DNA of 64,000 nt from Marinobacter daqiaonensis (GCF_900115285.1 NZ_FOYW01000002.1:186001-250000); one strand, 5' to 3'. Positions 51,264-60,282 are shown, numbered from the stretch's first letter. The notes: generated by a model not told the origin, from the letters alone. Program-made: numbers and translations.

Positions 51264-52487
51264 TCAGAACTTCTGCTTGGCCATCCAGGGAATTATCCGG
51301 TCGAATGCCTCTTCCAGCTTTTCACAGGTAGTGGAAAAACTCAGGCGCAAGGCATTCTGGGTATGTTCCCCGAAGGCATCGCCAGGCACAGTGCAAACGC
51401 CGGTTTCCTTCAGCATTCGCAGGGCCAGGTCGGAACCATCCACGTGAAGAGGCAGGGCAGGGAAGGCAAAGAACGCCCCTCCGGGCTTGTACCCGCTCAG
51501 GTGGGGTGTCCGGTCGATCAGTTCGACGATCTTGTCACGCCGCTCCCGGTAAATACCCACCATGTCTGTCACGCACTGCATATCGCCGGTGAGGGCAGCC
51601 ACTCCGGCATACTGGGACGGGGTATTGGCCACCGATGTCGTGAACATGTGATACCGGCGTAGCCTCTTAATGGTGGCCTGGCTGGAGATAACCCAGCCGA
51701 CCCGCAGGCCCGCCATGCTGAAGGTCTTGGAAAAACTGCTGATGCACATGATGTTATCCAGATCCACCGAGCAGTTCAGGACACTGGCATAGTCGTCGTC
51801 ATCGAAGATCAGGTGGTCGTAGACCTCGTCGCTGTATATCTGGATGCCCCTATAGGCGCACTCCTCCACGATCGTCTCGATGGTGGACCGGGGGTACACC
51901 GCTCCGGTCGGGTTGTTCGGGGAGTTCAGGATGATCGCGTAGGTCCGCGAACCCATGGCCCGGATCACCTCGTCGGGGTCCAGCTGATGGTCGTTTTCCG
52001 GCCGCGTGGGTATGTATTTCACCTCGCCACCGTTCATCCGGATCAGGGGCGCATAGAGCAGAAAGGTGGGGTCGGTAATAATGAACTGGCGGCCCGGTTG
52101 GGCGGTGGAGGTAATCGCCAGGTACATGGCCTCGGTGGCGCCGTTGGTGACGAGGATGTTTTCCCGGGTCAGCTTGCGGTTGTACCGATTGCTGTAATAG
52201 TCCCGCAGCGCTACCAGAAGCTCGGGCAGCCCGGCATCCATGGTGTAGCCGGTCTGGCCGGCATTCAGTGCATCCACGTAGGCGTCAATGATGTGCTTGG
52301 GCGTTGGCAGGTCCGGCTGACCGATGGACAGGTGAATCACGTCCTTCATGGTGGAGGCCATGTTCACCATGCGCCGGATACCCGGAACCGGGATGGCCTG
52401 CATGGCCGGATTCCAGCTGGCCTTTGCCTTACGGTATTTCACCTTGCGCGGCTCTGTTTGCCCGGTATCTTTTTCAGCCTCTGCCAT
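51264..52487 (-). CDS. PLP-dependent aminotransferase, class I/II
   Basis: The 407-residue enzyme has SIGQPDLPTP, the NSPNNPTGAVYP motif, SDEVYDHLIFD, and the PLP-binding Lys in SSFSKTFSMAGLRVGW, all typical of fold-type I aminotransferases of the aspartate/alanine group. The substrate cannot be told from sequence. ATG 52487 follows AGAGG with 5-base spacing and begins with a polar leader of about 30 residues. The frame is open 39 codons further upstream without a good site. Confidence 0.88.
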   Translation of the reverse strand: MAEAEKDTGQTEPRKVKYRKAKASWNPAMQAIPVPGIRRMVNMASTMKDVIHLSIGQPDLPTPKHIIDAYVDALNAGQTGYTMDAGLPELLVALRDYYSNRYNRKLTRENILVTNGATEAMYLAITSTAQPGRQFIITDPTFLLYAPLIRMNGGEVKYIPTRPENDHQLDPDEVIRAMGSRTYAIILNSPNNPTGAVYPRSTIETIVEECAYRGIQIYSDEVYDHLIFDDDDYASVLNCSVDLDNIMCISSFSKTFSMAGLRVGWVISSQATIKRLRRYHMFTTSVANTPSQYAGVAALTGDMQCVTDMVGIYRERRDKIVELIDRTPHLSGYKPGGAFFAFPALPLHVDGSDLALRMLKETGVCTVPGDAFGEHTQNALRLSFSTTCEKLEEAFDRIIPWMAKQKF

Positions 52488-52746
52488 AACCACCTCTAAT
52501 CCCGATAGATAGCAACCAATAAATCGTTCCAGGCCGGGTATGGCGAACACCGGCCCACGCCACATGTATGCGTGACTCCTCTGGCAGAGTAGTCCAGTAG
52601 GCAATTGCGGTACAAGGACTATGAGATGTTTTTACGAAGCCTGCTTCACAACCCCGGGTGCACCGCCGGCAGGGGTTTGACCGGGCCTGCGCCAGAGGCC
52701 AAACTCAGGACACACTCAGTCCCAATCTCAGGAGGACCCGACAGCC

Positions 52747-53727
52747 ATGAGCCACCACGACAAGCCCATAATCACGGTACTCACTGCACCGGGCGAGCCG
52801 GAACCGCCAGGCATTGATGCGATCCGGGCCCGGGGCGAGGTGCGACTCGCCTGGGACGAGGAGACACTGCGGGAAAGCCTCCCCGGCACCCGGGTCATGA
52901 TGGTCACGGACTTCCGTACCGACGCGCTGGAGGCGGCATGGTCCACCGCCGACAGGTTGGAGTGGATTCACGCCACCAGTGCCGGGGTGGATGCCCTGAT
53001 GTTTCCGGCACTGATCGAGAGCGACGTGAAGGTTACCAACGCCCGGGGTATCTTCGATCGCAGTATCGCCGAGTATGTGCTCTGCACCATGCTGATGTTC
53101 ATCAAGGATTTCCCCCGGTCCATGCGGCTGCAGGCGGGACACAAATGGAAACACCGGGACACTGAACGGGCGGAAGGACGGGAAGTACTGGTGGTTGGGG
53201 CCGGTTCCATCGGCCACCAGATAGCCCGTCTGGCCCGAAGCATCGGCATGAACCCCCACGGGATCGCCCGTCATGCCCGTACCGACGATGAGGACTTTAT
53301 CGCCGTGCATGCCAATGAACAGCTTTTCGAAAAGCTGGAGGTGGCGGACTTCGTAGTGATAGCAGCACCCCTGACCCCCCAGACCGAGGGCCTCTTTGAC
53401 AGCAAAGCGTTCGCCGCCATGAAGGACAGCGCCCGCCTCATCAACATCGGTCGTGGCCCCATCGTGAACACCGATGACCTGATCAAGGCTCTTAACAAGG
53501 GTGAAATCGCGGGCGCTGCCCTGGATGTATTCGAGGAAGAACCCCTGCCGGAGGATCATCCCCTCTGGGATATGGGCAACGTCATCCTTACCCCCCATAT
53601 GTCCGGTGATTTCATCGGCTGGCGCCGGGCCCTGACCGACCAGTTCCTGGACAACTTCGACCGCTGGCACAAGGGGGAGGAGCTGTTCAACAACGTCAAC
53701 AAAAAGCTGGGGTACGCGGGTAGCTGA
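52747..53727 (+). CDS. D-2-hydroxyacid dehydrogenase family protein
   Basis: The 326-residue protein has the NAD-binding GAGSIGHQIARLA motif and the catalytic residues of the D-isomer-specific family: Arg in NIGRGPIV, Glu in EEEPLPEDHPLW, and His in TPHMSGDF. Family members reduce 2-oxo acids such as glyoxylate, hydroxypyruvate or phenylpyruvate; the substrate here is not known. An AGGAGGACCCGACAGCC site precedes the ATG. The gene is divergent from the aminotransferase, with which it could share 2-oxo acids. It is followed by a REP array. Confidence 0.9.
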   Translation: MSHHDKPIITVLTAPGEPEPPGIDAIRARGEVRLAWDEETLRESLPGTRVMMVTDFRTDALEAAWSTADRLEWIHATSAGVDALMFPALIESDVKVTNARGIFDRSIAEYVLCTMLMFIKDFPRSMRLQAGHKWKHRDTERAEGREVLVVGAGSIGHQIARLARSIGMNPHGIARHARTDDEDFIAVHANEQLFEKLEVADFVVIAAPLTPQTEGLFDSKAFAAMKDSARLINIGRGPIVNTDDLIKALNKGEIAGAALDVFEEEPLPEDHPLWDMGNVILTPHMSGDFIGWRRALTDQFLDNFDRWHKGEELFNNVNKKLGYAGS

Positions 53728-53800
53728 CTGAGCCGGTATTCCGCGTACGCGGCGCCACGCATGGTCCTGTATTCCGCGTGTCCGGCGGCCACCCCCGCTC

Positions 53801-54119
53801 CTGTAGGAGCCAGCCTGCTGGCGAAGAGGGTAGACCTGAAGCCCGGTCCCCGGGTCCTCGCCAGCAGGCTGGCTCCTACAGTTTCCTGAATTCCGCGTAT
53901 TCGGCGGCCATGCCCGCTTTTGTAGGAGCCAGCCTGCTGGCCAAGAGGGTATCACTGAAGCCCGGTGCCCTGGTCCTCGCCAGCAGGCTGGCTCCTACAG
54001 TTTCCTGAATTCCGCGTATTCGGCGGCCATGCCCGCTCCTGTAGGAGCCAGCCTGCTGGCGAAGAGGGTAGCCCTGAAGCCCGGTCCCCGGGTCCTCGCC
54101 AGCAGGCTGGCTCCTACAG
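53801..54119. repeat. REPIN array: three palindromic units, 119-bp period
   Basis: Three near-identical units lie at 53801-53881, 53920-54000 and 54039-54119. Each starts TGTAGGAGCCAGCCTGCTGG and ends with its reverse complement, with arms of 23 bp that are perfect in units 1 and 3 and have one mismatch in unit 2. The 38-bp spacers are also conserved (TTCCTGAATTCCGCGT...), so the array arose by tandem duplication. A decayed spacer copy precedes unit 1. This is the Pseudomonas-type REP doublet moved by a RAYT transposase; none is encoded in the window. It lies between convergent genes. Confidence 0.92.
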
Positions 54120-54205
54120 TTTCAGCGTCTGCCTTACGTCCGATGATGGCATCGGCTGGCTCCGGGCCCTGCGCGACCGGCCCAAAAAACTTCTTAATAA
54201 AAGAA

Positions 54206-54290
54206 TTTTTTTGTCCGTGAATGTCCTTGTCGTCCGTGGCTATTTTTGATCGTTTCTTTCCGTGCCCTTTCGTGGATTCCGTGGCAAATC
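54206..54290. repeat. CACGGA-rich repeat, copy 2
   Basis: Between a T-run and the end of the dehydrogenase gene the sequence repeats TCCGTG and TCCGTGGC, including CGTGGATTCCGTGGC, which also occurs near 50356 in copy 1. It looks like one arm of the larger inverted repeat. The 85-bp stretch between the REPIN array and this copy contains nothing recognisable. Confidence 0.65.
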
Positions 54291-55445
54291 TCATTCCTTC
54301 AGACGGGCCAGCACGGAGTCGGCGATTTCCCGCGTGTCCCGCCGGGTACCGCCGTTCTCGGCCAGGTCGGCCGCTACGGCGGCGTAAAGTTCCCGGCCCG
54401 CCATGGTGAGCGAGGGATCGCGGCGGCCCAGCCATTCCAGCATGCGGGCGGTGGTGAACAGCATAGCGGTCGGGTCCGCCAGGCCCTGGCCAGCGATGTC
54501 CGGAGCGCTGCCGTGTGTGGGCTCGAACATGGATGGCATGGCGGGATTGTCGGGATTGAGGTTGCATGAAGGAGCAACGCCCATGCCGCCGGAGAGGACG
54601 GCGGCAAGGTCCGTGAGGATGTCCCCCTGCAGGTTACTCGCCACCACCACATCAAAGGCCCACGGAGCCTGGACGAACTTCATGCAGGCTGCGTCAATGA
54701 GTTCGTGGTGGGTGGCAACGTCCGGATAGTCTTTTGCCACTTCCTCGAAAACCTCGGTATACATGTCCCCCCAGTAGCGCAGGGCATTGCGCTTGGTGAT
54801 GACACAGACCTGGCTTTCACGCCGCGTGCCGTCAAGAGTACGAAATTCCCGAGTCTTGCCCTCCGCCCTGCGGGCCTCGGCCCTCAGGCGTGCCCGTTCA
54901 AATCCATAGCGGACAATGCGGTCGGTGGCCCGTCGGGTGAACACCTCCATCTGGGTCGCCACTTCGTGCTCGGTGCCCTGGCGTAACCGGCCCCCCTGGC
55001 CCACATACTCACCCTCGCTGTTCTCCCGTATCACCAGCATGTCGACATCCCTGGCGCGCTCATCGGCGAGATACTGGCGGGCTCCCGGCAGCAAACGCGC
55101 GGGGCGTTCGCAGACCCACTGGTCGAATCCCTTGCGCATGTCCAGCAACGGCGCCAGGGATACACTGTCCGGCAGCAGGTAGCGATCGGGGTCGTCGAGC
55201 GGGCCAGGATCGCCAAGGGCGCCCAGCAGTATGGCGTCGTAATCCGCAAGTTGTGCCATGGCGTCATGGGGCATTACCTCGCCATGCATTTCGTGCCAGG
55301 CGTGGGATGGCCAGGGGAACCGGGTCCATTCCAGCGGTAGCTGGTGTTTCTCCCGAAGCGCTTCCAGACAGTGAACGGCTTCGGTGACGACTTCCGGGCC
55401 AATACCGTCACCAGGGGTGACGGCAATCCGCAGGGTCTCGGGCAT
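54291..55445 (-). CDS. Tartrate/D-malate dehydrogenase-like enzyme
   Basis: The 384-residue protein belongs to the isocitrate/isopropylmalate dehydrogenase family: TPGDGIGPEVV at the N-terminus, IRENSEGEYVGQGGR, ITKRNALRYW, NLQGDILTDLAAVLSGGMG and FEPTHGSAPDIAGQG. ENSEGEY and GTEHEVATQ fit the tartrate dehydrogenase/D-malate dehydrogenase subgroup better than LeuB, which usually lies with leuCD. It would oxidise and decarboxylate a 2-hydroxy acid using NAD and a divalent metal. The exact substrate is uncertain. Confidence 0.85.
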   Translation of the reverse strand: MPETLRIAVTPGDGIGPEVVTEAVHCLEALREKHQLPLEWTRFPWPSHAWHEMHGEVMPHDAMAQLADYDAILLGALGDPGPLDDPDRYLLPDSVSLAPLLDMRKGFDQWVCERPARLLPGARQYLADERARDVDMLVIRENSEGEYVGQGGRLRQGTEHEVATQMEVFTRRATDRIVRYGFERARLRAEARRAEGKTREFRTLDGTRRESQVCVITKRNALRYWGDMYTEVFEEVAKDYPDVATHHELIDAACMKFVQAPWAFDVVVASNLQGDILTDLAAVLSGGMGVAPSCNLNPDNPAMPSMFEPTHGSAPDIAGQGLADPTAMLFTTARMLEWLGRRDPSLTMAGRELYAAVAADLAENGGTRRDTREIADSVLARLKE

Positions 55446-55637
55446 CGGAAGGAACTCCTTGCGATATGAAATTGACAGAAGTTTGCAACAGGGCGGTCGA
55501 TAAACGGGTAACCTGACCCTTGGTCAGTGTAGTCATCCGTGCCGCATTCGTCAGTGTCGTCATTTGTTTTGCGGGTTTCCGGCGGGTGTCTATAGTAAAT
55601 AGCGGAAAGCCAATCATTTTCCGGGTAAGGAGTTGCT

Positions 55638-56405
55638 GTGGAGCGTCCAGAAGTGCTGTTTGACGAATCCCATTGTGGCCAGTGCGCCTGCGGCGAAGGC
55701 CTCGATTTCCAGTTTTCCTTTGCGTTCCAGCCTATCGTGGACTCTTCTGATGAGAGTGTATTCGCCTACGAGGCCCTGGTGAGGGGCACCGGTGGCGAGA
55801 GCGCCTGGAGTGTGTTGTCACAGGTGAATAGCCAAAACCGCTATGCCTTTGACCAGATCTGCCGGGTAAAAGCGGTCAAGCTCGCTTCCCGGCTGGATAT
55901 GGATGCCATGCTGAGTATCAACTTCATGCCCAACGCCGTGTACCAGGCGGAATACTGCATCCGGACCACACTTGCGGCGGCCAGGAACTATAATTTTGAT
56001 ATCAACAAGATCATTTTTGAGCTGACCGAAGGCGAAGATCTTTCATCAATCGATCATCTGGTCTCCATCATCAAGACGTACCAGAAGATGGGGTTCAGTA
56101 CAGCCATTGACGATTTCGGGGCCGGCTTTTCCCGTTACAACATCATGACGGTCAGTCCGCCGGATTTTCTGAAACTGGATATGGGGCTGGTCCGTAATAT
56201 TGATCGGGAGCCCAACAAGCAGGCAGTCGTCAATGGCATTATCACGATGATGCGGGAGCTGGGTGGCCGAATTGTGGCGGAGGGGGTAGAAACCGAGGAA
56301 GAGTATGCCTGGCTGCGAGGTCGGGGTATCAGTCTTTTCCAGGGTTATCTGTTCGCCCGGCCGGGCTTCGAGTCGTTGCCGCAACCACACTTCCCGAAGC
56401 TGTGA
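55638..56405 (+). CDS. Stand-alone EAL phosphodiesterase
   Basis: The 255-residue protein is a single EAL domain with all main motifs: YEALVRG, SINFMPNA, FELTEGE, IDDFGAGFS, LKLDM and VAEGVET. It is therefore probably an active c-di-GMP phosphodiesterase. The N-terminal 20 residues carry HCGQCACGEG, three closely spaced Cys residues that could bind metal or sense redox state. It starts with GTG after an AAGGAG site. No sensor domain is fused. Confidence 0.9.
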   Translation: MERPEVLFDESHCGQCACGEGLDFQFSFAFQPIVDSSDESVFAYEALVRGTGGESAWSVLSQVNSQNRYAFDQICRVKAVKLASRLDMDAMLSINFMPNAVYQAEYCIRTTLAAARNYNFDINKIIFELTEGEDLSSIDHLVSIIKTYQKMGFSTAIDDFGAGFSRYNIMTVSPPDFLKLDMGLVRNIDREPNKQAVVNGIITMMRELGGRIVAEGVETEEEYAWLRGRGISLFQGYLFARPGFESLPQPHFPKL

Positions 56406-56436
56406 TTCACGAATTCTGCGATCGACGGAGGGTATT

Positions 56437-56793
56437 TTGGCCTATCGGCTGGTAACTCTGGTGGGCGGCATCGTTTTTGTCGCCGTGCTCTATGGACTGA
56501 TCTGGCTGCTCGCGCGCTGGTTTCTCAGAAATCATGGCGTAGTGGAGTCGCTCAATGACCGCGCCACCAACCTGGCTACCTGGACGTTCTCCGGTGTCTG
56601 TATCGGGCTGGCATTTGCCGTCTTCGGCGCCTTCGTACTGGGCCCCTGGGCGTTCTATCGCACCCTCCGTGCCCACCACGTGCCCGTCTCCGACGGTGCG
56701 GCTGTCTGGTGGGGGCTTGGCATCGTACTGGTTGCCCTGGGCCTAACCGCCAGCGGCTTCGCGCTTTTCCTATGGATTATCGGCGTGCTCTGA
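56437..56793 (+). CDS. Small membrane protein of unknown function
   Basis: The 118-residue protein has three hydrophobic segments at about 5-28, 46-72 and 88-115, with no recognisable motif. A TTG start at 56437 is proposed because GGAGG ends 5 bases upstream; no ATG is suitably placed. It lies 31 bp after the EAL gene, which suggests cotranscription, and its 3' end overlaps that of the LysR gene by 24 bp on the opposite strand. Function unknown. Confidence 0.65.
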   Translation: MAYRLVTLVGGIVFVAVLYGLIWLLARWFLRNHGVVESLNDRATNLATWTFSGVCIGLAFAVFGAFVLGPWAFYRTLRAHHVPVSDGAAVWWGLGIVLVALGLTASGFALFLWIIGVL

Positions 56794-57720
56794 GGAGGAG
56801 GCCCTCTGGTCCTTTGCCTTGCCTTCGGCGGCCACCCTGTGGAACTGTTCCTTCAGCCACAACAGCGCCGGCTCTTTTGCGTAGGCACGATGCCAGTAAA
56901 GGTGCACGTCCACTTCCGGCAATCCCTCCGGCGGATTCAGGATGCAGGTATCGGAATGCTCGACGATCTGCCGTGCATAGCCCTCCGGCATGGTGAGCAG
57001 CAGGTCGGACATTTCCACCACCTGGCAGGCAGCATAGAAATGCTGGCAGCGCAGTCGGATGCGGCGCTGCAGGCCCAGCCTGGATAGCTCGAAATCCTCG
57101 ATTCCCGGCCCCTCGGTTCGTGATGACACCAGAATGTGGCGGGCGGCAAGGTAATCGTCCATGGTCAGGTCCCGGCCCGCCAGGGGGTGATCCTTTCGCG
57201 CCATGACCACGAGCCGGTCCTTGCGAAGCCGTTCGTGGGCAGTCTGGTCGCTGATTGGCAGCAGCACGTCCACTGCGAAATCCAGCTTGCCGGCGGCCAG
57301 CAGACTTTCCATGTCCCGGCGGGCGATCCGTTGGCTGTTGATCTCGATGTCCGGGAAGTGGTTCAGTTGCATCACCAGCCGCGGCAGGAACGTGGACTCG
57401 AGAACGTCCCGCAATGCCAGGGCAAAGGTCTTGCGATGACTGGTTGGATCAAAGGCATGAAACTGGTTTACGGCGCTGTGGATCTGATTCAGTCCGGGAC
57501 GCATGGATTCCACGAAGCGGCGGGCCAGGGGAGTGGGGACCATGCGATTGCCCTGCCGGGAAAACAGCGGGTCATCGAAATGATCCCGCAGCCGGGCCAG
57601 GGAGTGACTGACGGCGGGCTGTGTCAGATGCAGGGCCCGGGCGGCACGGGTCAGGCTACCCTCTCGATAAATGGTATCGAACACGTGAAGCAGGTTAAGA
57701 TCTAGCCGGTTTGAGGCCAT
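56770..57720 (-). CDS. LysR-family transcriptional regulator
   Basis: The 316-residue protein has the N-terminal winged helix-turn-helix (LDLNLLHVFDTIYREGSLTRAARALHLTQPAVSHSLARL) and a periplasmic-binding-like effector domain. It resembles the NodD/PcpR-like subgroup with DLNLLxxFD starts. It is divergent from the SDR-phosphatase-SDR cassette starting at 57927 and is probably its regulator. The effector is unknown. Confidence 0.92.
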   Translation of the reverse strand: MASNRLDLNLLHVFDTIYREGSLTRAARALHLTQPAVSHSLARLRDHFDDPLFSRQGNRMVPTPLARRFVESMRPGLNQIHSAVNQFHAFDPTSHRKTFALALRDVLESTFLPRLVMQLNHFPDIEINSQRIARRDMESLLAAGKLDFAVDVLLPISDQTAHERLRKDRLVVMARKDHPLAGRDLTMDDYLAARHILVSSRTEGPGIEDFELSRLGLQRRIRLRCQHFYAACQVVEMSDLLLTMPEGYARQIVEHSDTCILNPPEGLPEVDVHLYWHRAYAKEPALLWLKEQFHRVAAEGKAKDQRASSSEHADNP

Positions 57721-57830
57721 GATGGCGTCCTTAGCTGGTAAAACAGCGTCCGGTGCAGAAAGACCGGATAATAAGCGAACGTTATGATAAAGGATTAGAA
57801 TAATTCAGTCGCATAATAGTTAACAGGACG

Positions 57831-57890
57831 CTAGTGTCCCGGACGGGACACCAGTGTCCGCCGGGGTTAACGAATCAACCGGGCGGGGCA
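57831..57890. repeat. MITE-like element relic, copy B
   Basis: CTAGTGTCCCG-GA-CGGGACACCAG at 57831-57854 is the element end facing its own complement with almost no interior. Downstream, CGAATCAACCGGGCGGG resembles the inner part of the right arm of the 194-bp copy (CGAATTAACC...CGGG). It looks like a collapsed copy. It lies in the LysR/SDR divergent control region. Confidence 0.55.
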
Positions 57891-57926
57891 GTATGTCCTG
57901 TTTTCAAAAAGGGTGGAATCTGAGCT

Positions 57927-58739
57927 ATGTCCCAAAGAGTCTTTATTACCGGGGGAGCCAGCGGCCTTGGCCGTGCCCTTGCGCTGCGGTATGCCCGGCA
58001 GGGTGCCCGGGTCTGTATCGGTGATGTGAATCCGGAATCCGGTCTGGTCGCGGAAGACGAACTCAATGCCGCCGGTGGTGAGGCGCTGTTCATGCCCTGC
58101 GATGTGCGGCGCCTGAGCGATCTGGAAAAGGTCCGGGCGGAACTGGAGAGTCGTTGGGGCGGCGTCGACATCGTGGTCAACAATGCCGGCGTGGCTACCG
58201 CGGGCTCCATTGAGGATTCCACCATTGCGGACTGGGAGTGGATCCTGGACATCAATGTTCTTGGCGTGGTCCGTGGCTGTAAGGTCTTCACGCCGCTGCT
58301 GAAGAGGCAGGGCAGCGGTACCATCGTCAACGTGGCCTCCATGGCCGGGCTGATGCTGGCTCCGCTGATGGACAGCTACAACGTTTCCAAGGCAGGGGTT
58401 ATCGCCCTGTCGGAAACCCTGAATCTGGAGCTGGGGGATGCCGGTATACACGTTTGCTGTGTCTGCCCGTCTTTCTTCCAGACGAACCTGGCCAGCGGCA
58501 TGCGCTCGGACCTCCCCGGTATCCAGCAGAACATCAACAAGCTAATGAAGCACTCCACCGTCACCGCGGAGGACGTCGCCGACGATATTATCCGGGCGGT
58601 GGAGAACCACGAGTTCTGGGTGTTGCCGCACCAGAGGGAAAAGCGTCTCTGGATCCTCAAGCGCCATGCGCCCTGGGCGTTCGAGTACATCATGCGTCGC
58701 CAGAGCCGGCGCTGGTCGAAGAGAATGGCGGGGGGCTGA
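57927..58739 (+). CDS. Short-chain dehydrogenase/reductase (SDR)
   Basis: The 270-residue enzyme has TGGASGLG at 8-15, NNAG at 85-88, and the catalytic Ser138, Tyr151 and Lys155 (YNVSK), so it is a complete classical SDR using NAD(P)H. The basic C-terminal tail (RRQSRRWSKRMAGG) is typical of SDRs acting on long-chain or membrane-associated substrates, but the substrate is unknown. It is the first gene of a three-gene cassette opposite a LysR regulator. Confidence 0.9.
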   Translation: MSQRVFITGGASGLGRALALRYARQGARVCIGDVNPESGLVAEDELNAAGGEALFMPCDVRRLSDLEKVRAELESRWGGVDIVVNNAGVATAGSIEDSTIADWEWILDINVLGVVRGCKVFTPLLKRQGSGTIVNVASMAGLMLAPLMDSYNVSKAGVIALSETLNLELGDAGIHVCCVCPSFFQTNLASGMRSDLPGIQQNINKLMKHSTVTAEDVADDIIRAVENHEFWVLPHQREKRLWILKRHAPWAFEYIMRRQSRRWSKRMAGG

Positions 58740-58741
58740 CC

Positions 58742-59431
58742 GTGGCAACCATCTATCTGATACGTCATGGCCAGGCCAGCTTTGGCGACGACAACTATGA
58801 CCGGCTTTCCGAAACGGGCTGGGAACAGGCCCGGGTACTGGGGCGCTGGCTGGCGGGTCGCGTTACCCCTAACGTGGTGATCGGCGGCAACATGAGGCGC
58901 CACAGGGAAACGGTTGAAGCCATTGCCAGTGGCTACCGGCAGAGCTTTCCCGACATGCAGGTGGCGACCGGCTTCAACGAGTTTGACCACGCCTCGGTGG
59001 TCCACCGTTTCCGGCCTGAATGGGCCGACCGCGAGCGGATGCTGGCGGAGCTCGAGGCCAGTGGCCACCCTGCGAAAACCTTCCAGCAGACCTTCGTCAA
59101 GGCAGTCCAGCGCTGGGTCAGCGCCGAGCACGACGATGATTATCCGGAGAGCTGGTCCCAGTTCAAGACCCGCGTCCAGCTGGCCCTGGACGACCTGATC
59201 CAGTGGGCGGACGGTGGCGACGTTTTCGTGTCCACCTCTGGCGGTCCCATCGCCATTATTGTCCAGAGTCTGCTCGGCATCAGTGACAGCAAGGCTCTGG
59301 GTCTCAACGAGATGATTGCGAACACCAGCGTCACCCGTGTGCTGTATTCCGGCAAGCGCCGAAGCCTGGCGGTGTTCAATAACTACGGCCACCTGGAAGC
59401 CGAGGATCCCGGTTTGGTGACGTTCCGCTGA
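58742..59431 (+). CDS. Histidine phosphatase family protein
   Basis: The 229-residue protein has the RHG motif at 8-10 with the nucleophilic His9, and a later STSGGPI segment. It is a member of the phosphoglycerate mutase/acid phosphatase superfamily. The GTG start lies 2 bp after the preceding SDR gene stop, so the two are coupled. The substrate is unknown. Confidence 0.88.
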   Translation: MATIYLIRHGQASFGDDNYDRLSETGWEQARVLGRWLAGRVTPNVVIGGNMRRHRETVEAIASGYRQSFPDMQVATGFNEFDHASVVHRFRPEWADRERMLAELEASGHPAKTFQQTFVKAVQRWVSAEHDDDYPESWSQFKTRVQLALDDLIQWADGGDVFVSTSGGPIAIIVQSLLGISDSKALGLNEMIANTSVTRVLYSGKRRSLAVFNNYGHLEAEDPGLVTFR

Positions 59432-59490
59432 CCTGTGTCCGGACCTTCCATGGTAAGGAAATCCGTTAAACCGATAGAAAGGAGAGCATG

Positions 59491-60264
59491 ATGAGCAAGA
59501 AGAACCTTTTTGATCTGGACGGCAAGGTCGCACTGGTCACCGGTGCAAGCCGGGGCATTGGTGAGAGCGTGGCCCGCCTGCTGGCGGAAAACGGTGCCCA
59601 TGTCATCGTCAGTAGCCGCAAGATCGACGGTTGCGAGGCTGTGGCCAGCAGTATCAGGGAGAGCGGTGGCAGTGCGGAGGCCGTTGCCTGCCACATCGGC
59701 GAAATGGAACAGCTTGACTCGATCTGGAGGCACATCCGTGAAAAGCACGGCAGGCTGGACATCCTGGTGAACAACGCCGCCACCAATCCCTACTTCGGCA
59801 AGATCGAAGACACTGACCTGGGGGCATTCCAGAAAACGGTGGACGTGAACATCCGGGGTTATTTCTTCATGTGCGCCGAAGCCGCCAAACTCATGAAAGC
59901 GGAGGGCACCGCTGGCACAATCGTCAACGTGGCTTCTGTCAATGGTGTCACTCCGGGCCTGATGCAGGGCATCTACTCCATTACCAAGGCCGCCGTCATT
60001 TCCATGACCCGTGCCTACGCAAGGGAGCTTGGTCCTGACAATATCCGGGTGAATGCACTGCTGCCGGGTCTGACCGACACCAAGTTTGCCAGTGCCCTGA
60101 CCACCAATGACAGCGTTCGTGAGCGTGCGATGGAGCATATTCCCATGCACCGCATGGCGGATCCGGACGAGATGGCCGGTACCGTGTTGTATCTGGTGTC
60201 CGATGCTTCTAGCTACACCACGGGCACCTGTGTCAATGTGGATGGCGGCTATCTGACCGTCTGA
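59491..60264 (+). CDS. Short-chain dehydrogenase/reductase (SDR), FabG-like
   Basis: The 257-residue enzyme has TGASRGIG at 17-24, NNAA at 94-97, and Ser149, Tyr162 and Lys166 (YSITK), with a C-terminal TGTCVNVDGG typical of FabG-like SDRs. Two adjacent ATG codons follow AGGAGAGC; the second, at 59491, has better spacing. It ends the three-gene cassette and is followed by a strong bidirectional terminator. The substrate is unknown; 3-oxoacyl-CoA or another hydroxyacyl compound is plausible. Confidence 0.9.
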   Translation: MSKKNLFDLDGKVALVTGASRGIGESVARLLAENGAHVIVSSRKIDGCEAVASSIRESGGSAEAVACHIGEMEQLDSIWRHIREKHGRLDILVNNAATNPYFGKIEDTDLGAFQKTVDVNIRGYFFMCAEAAKLMKAEGTAGTIVNVASVNGVTPGLMQGIYSITKAAVISMTRAYARELGPDNIRVNALLPGLTDTKFASALTTNDSVRERAMEHIPMHRMADPDEMAGTVLYLVSDASSYTTGTCVNVDGGYLTV

Positions 60265-60282
60265 TCCTGCCGTCCCGGAAAT

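Noticed and set aside
53801..54119. CRISPR array
   Set aside because: There are only three units, each is a long palindrome, and the spacers are nearly identical to each other. This is a REPIN array, not direct repeats with unique spacers.
53778..54249. Short frames inside the REPIN array
   Set aside because: They translate the repeats themselves (repeated CRSQPAGEE-type peptides) and have no independent support.
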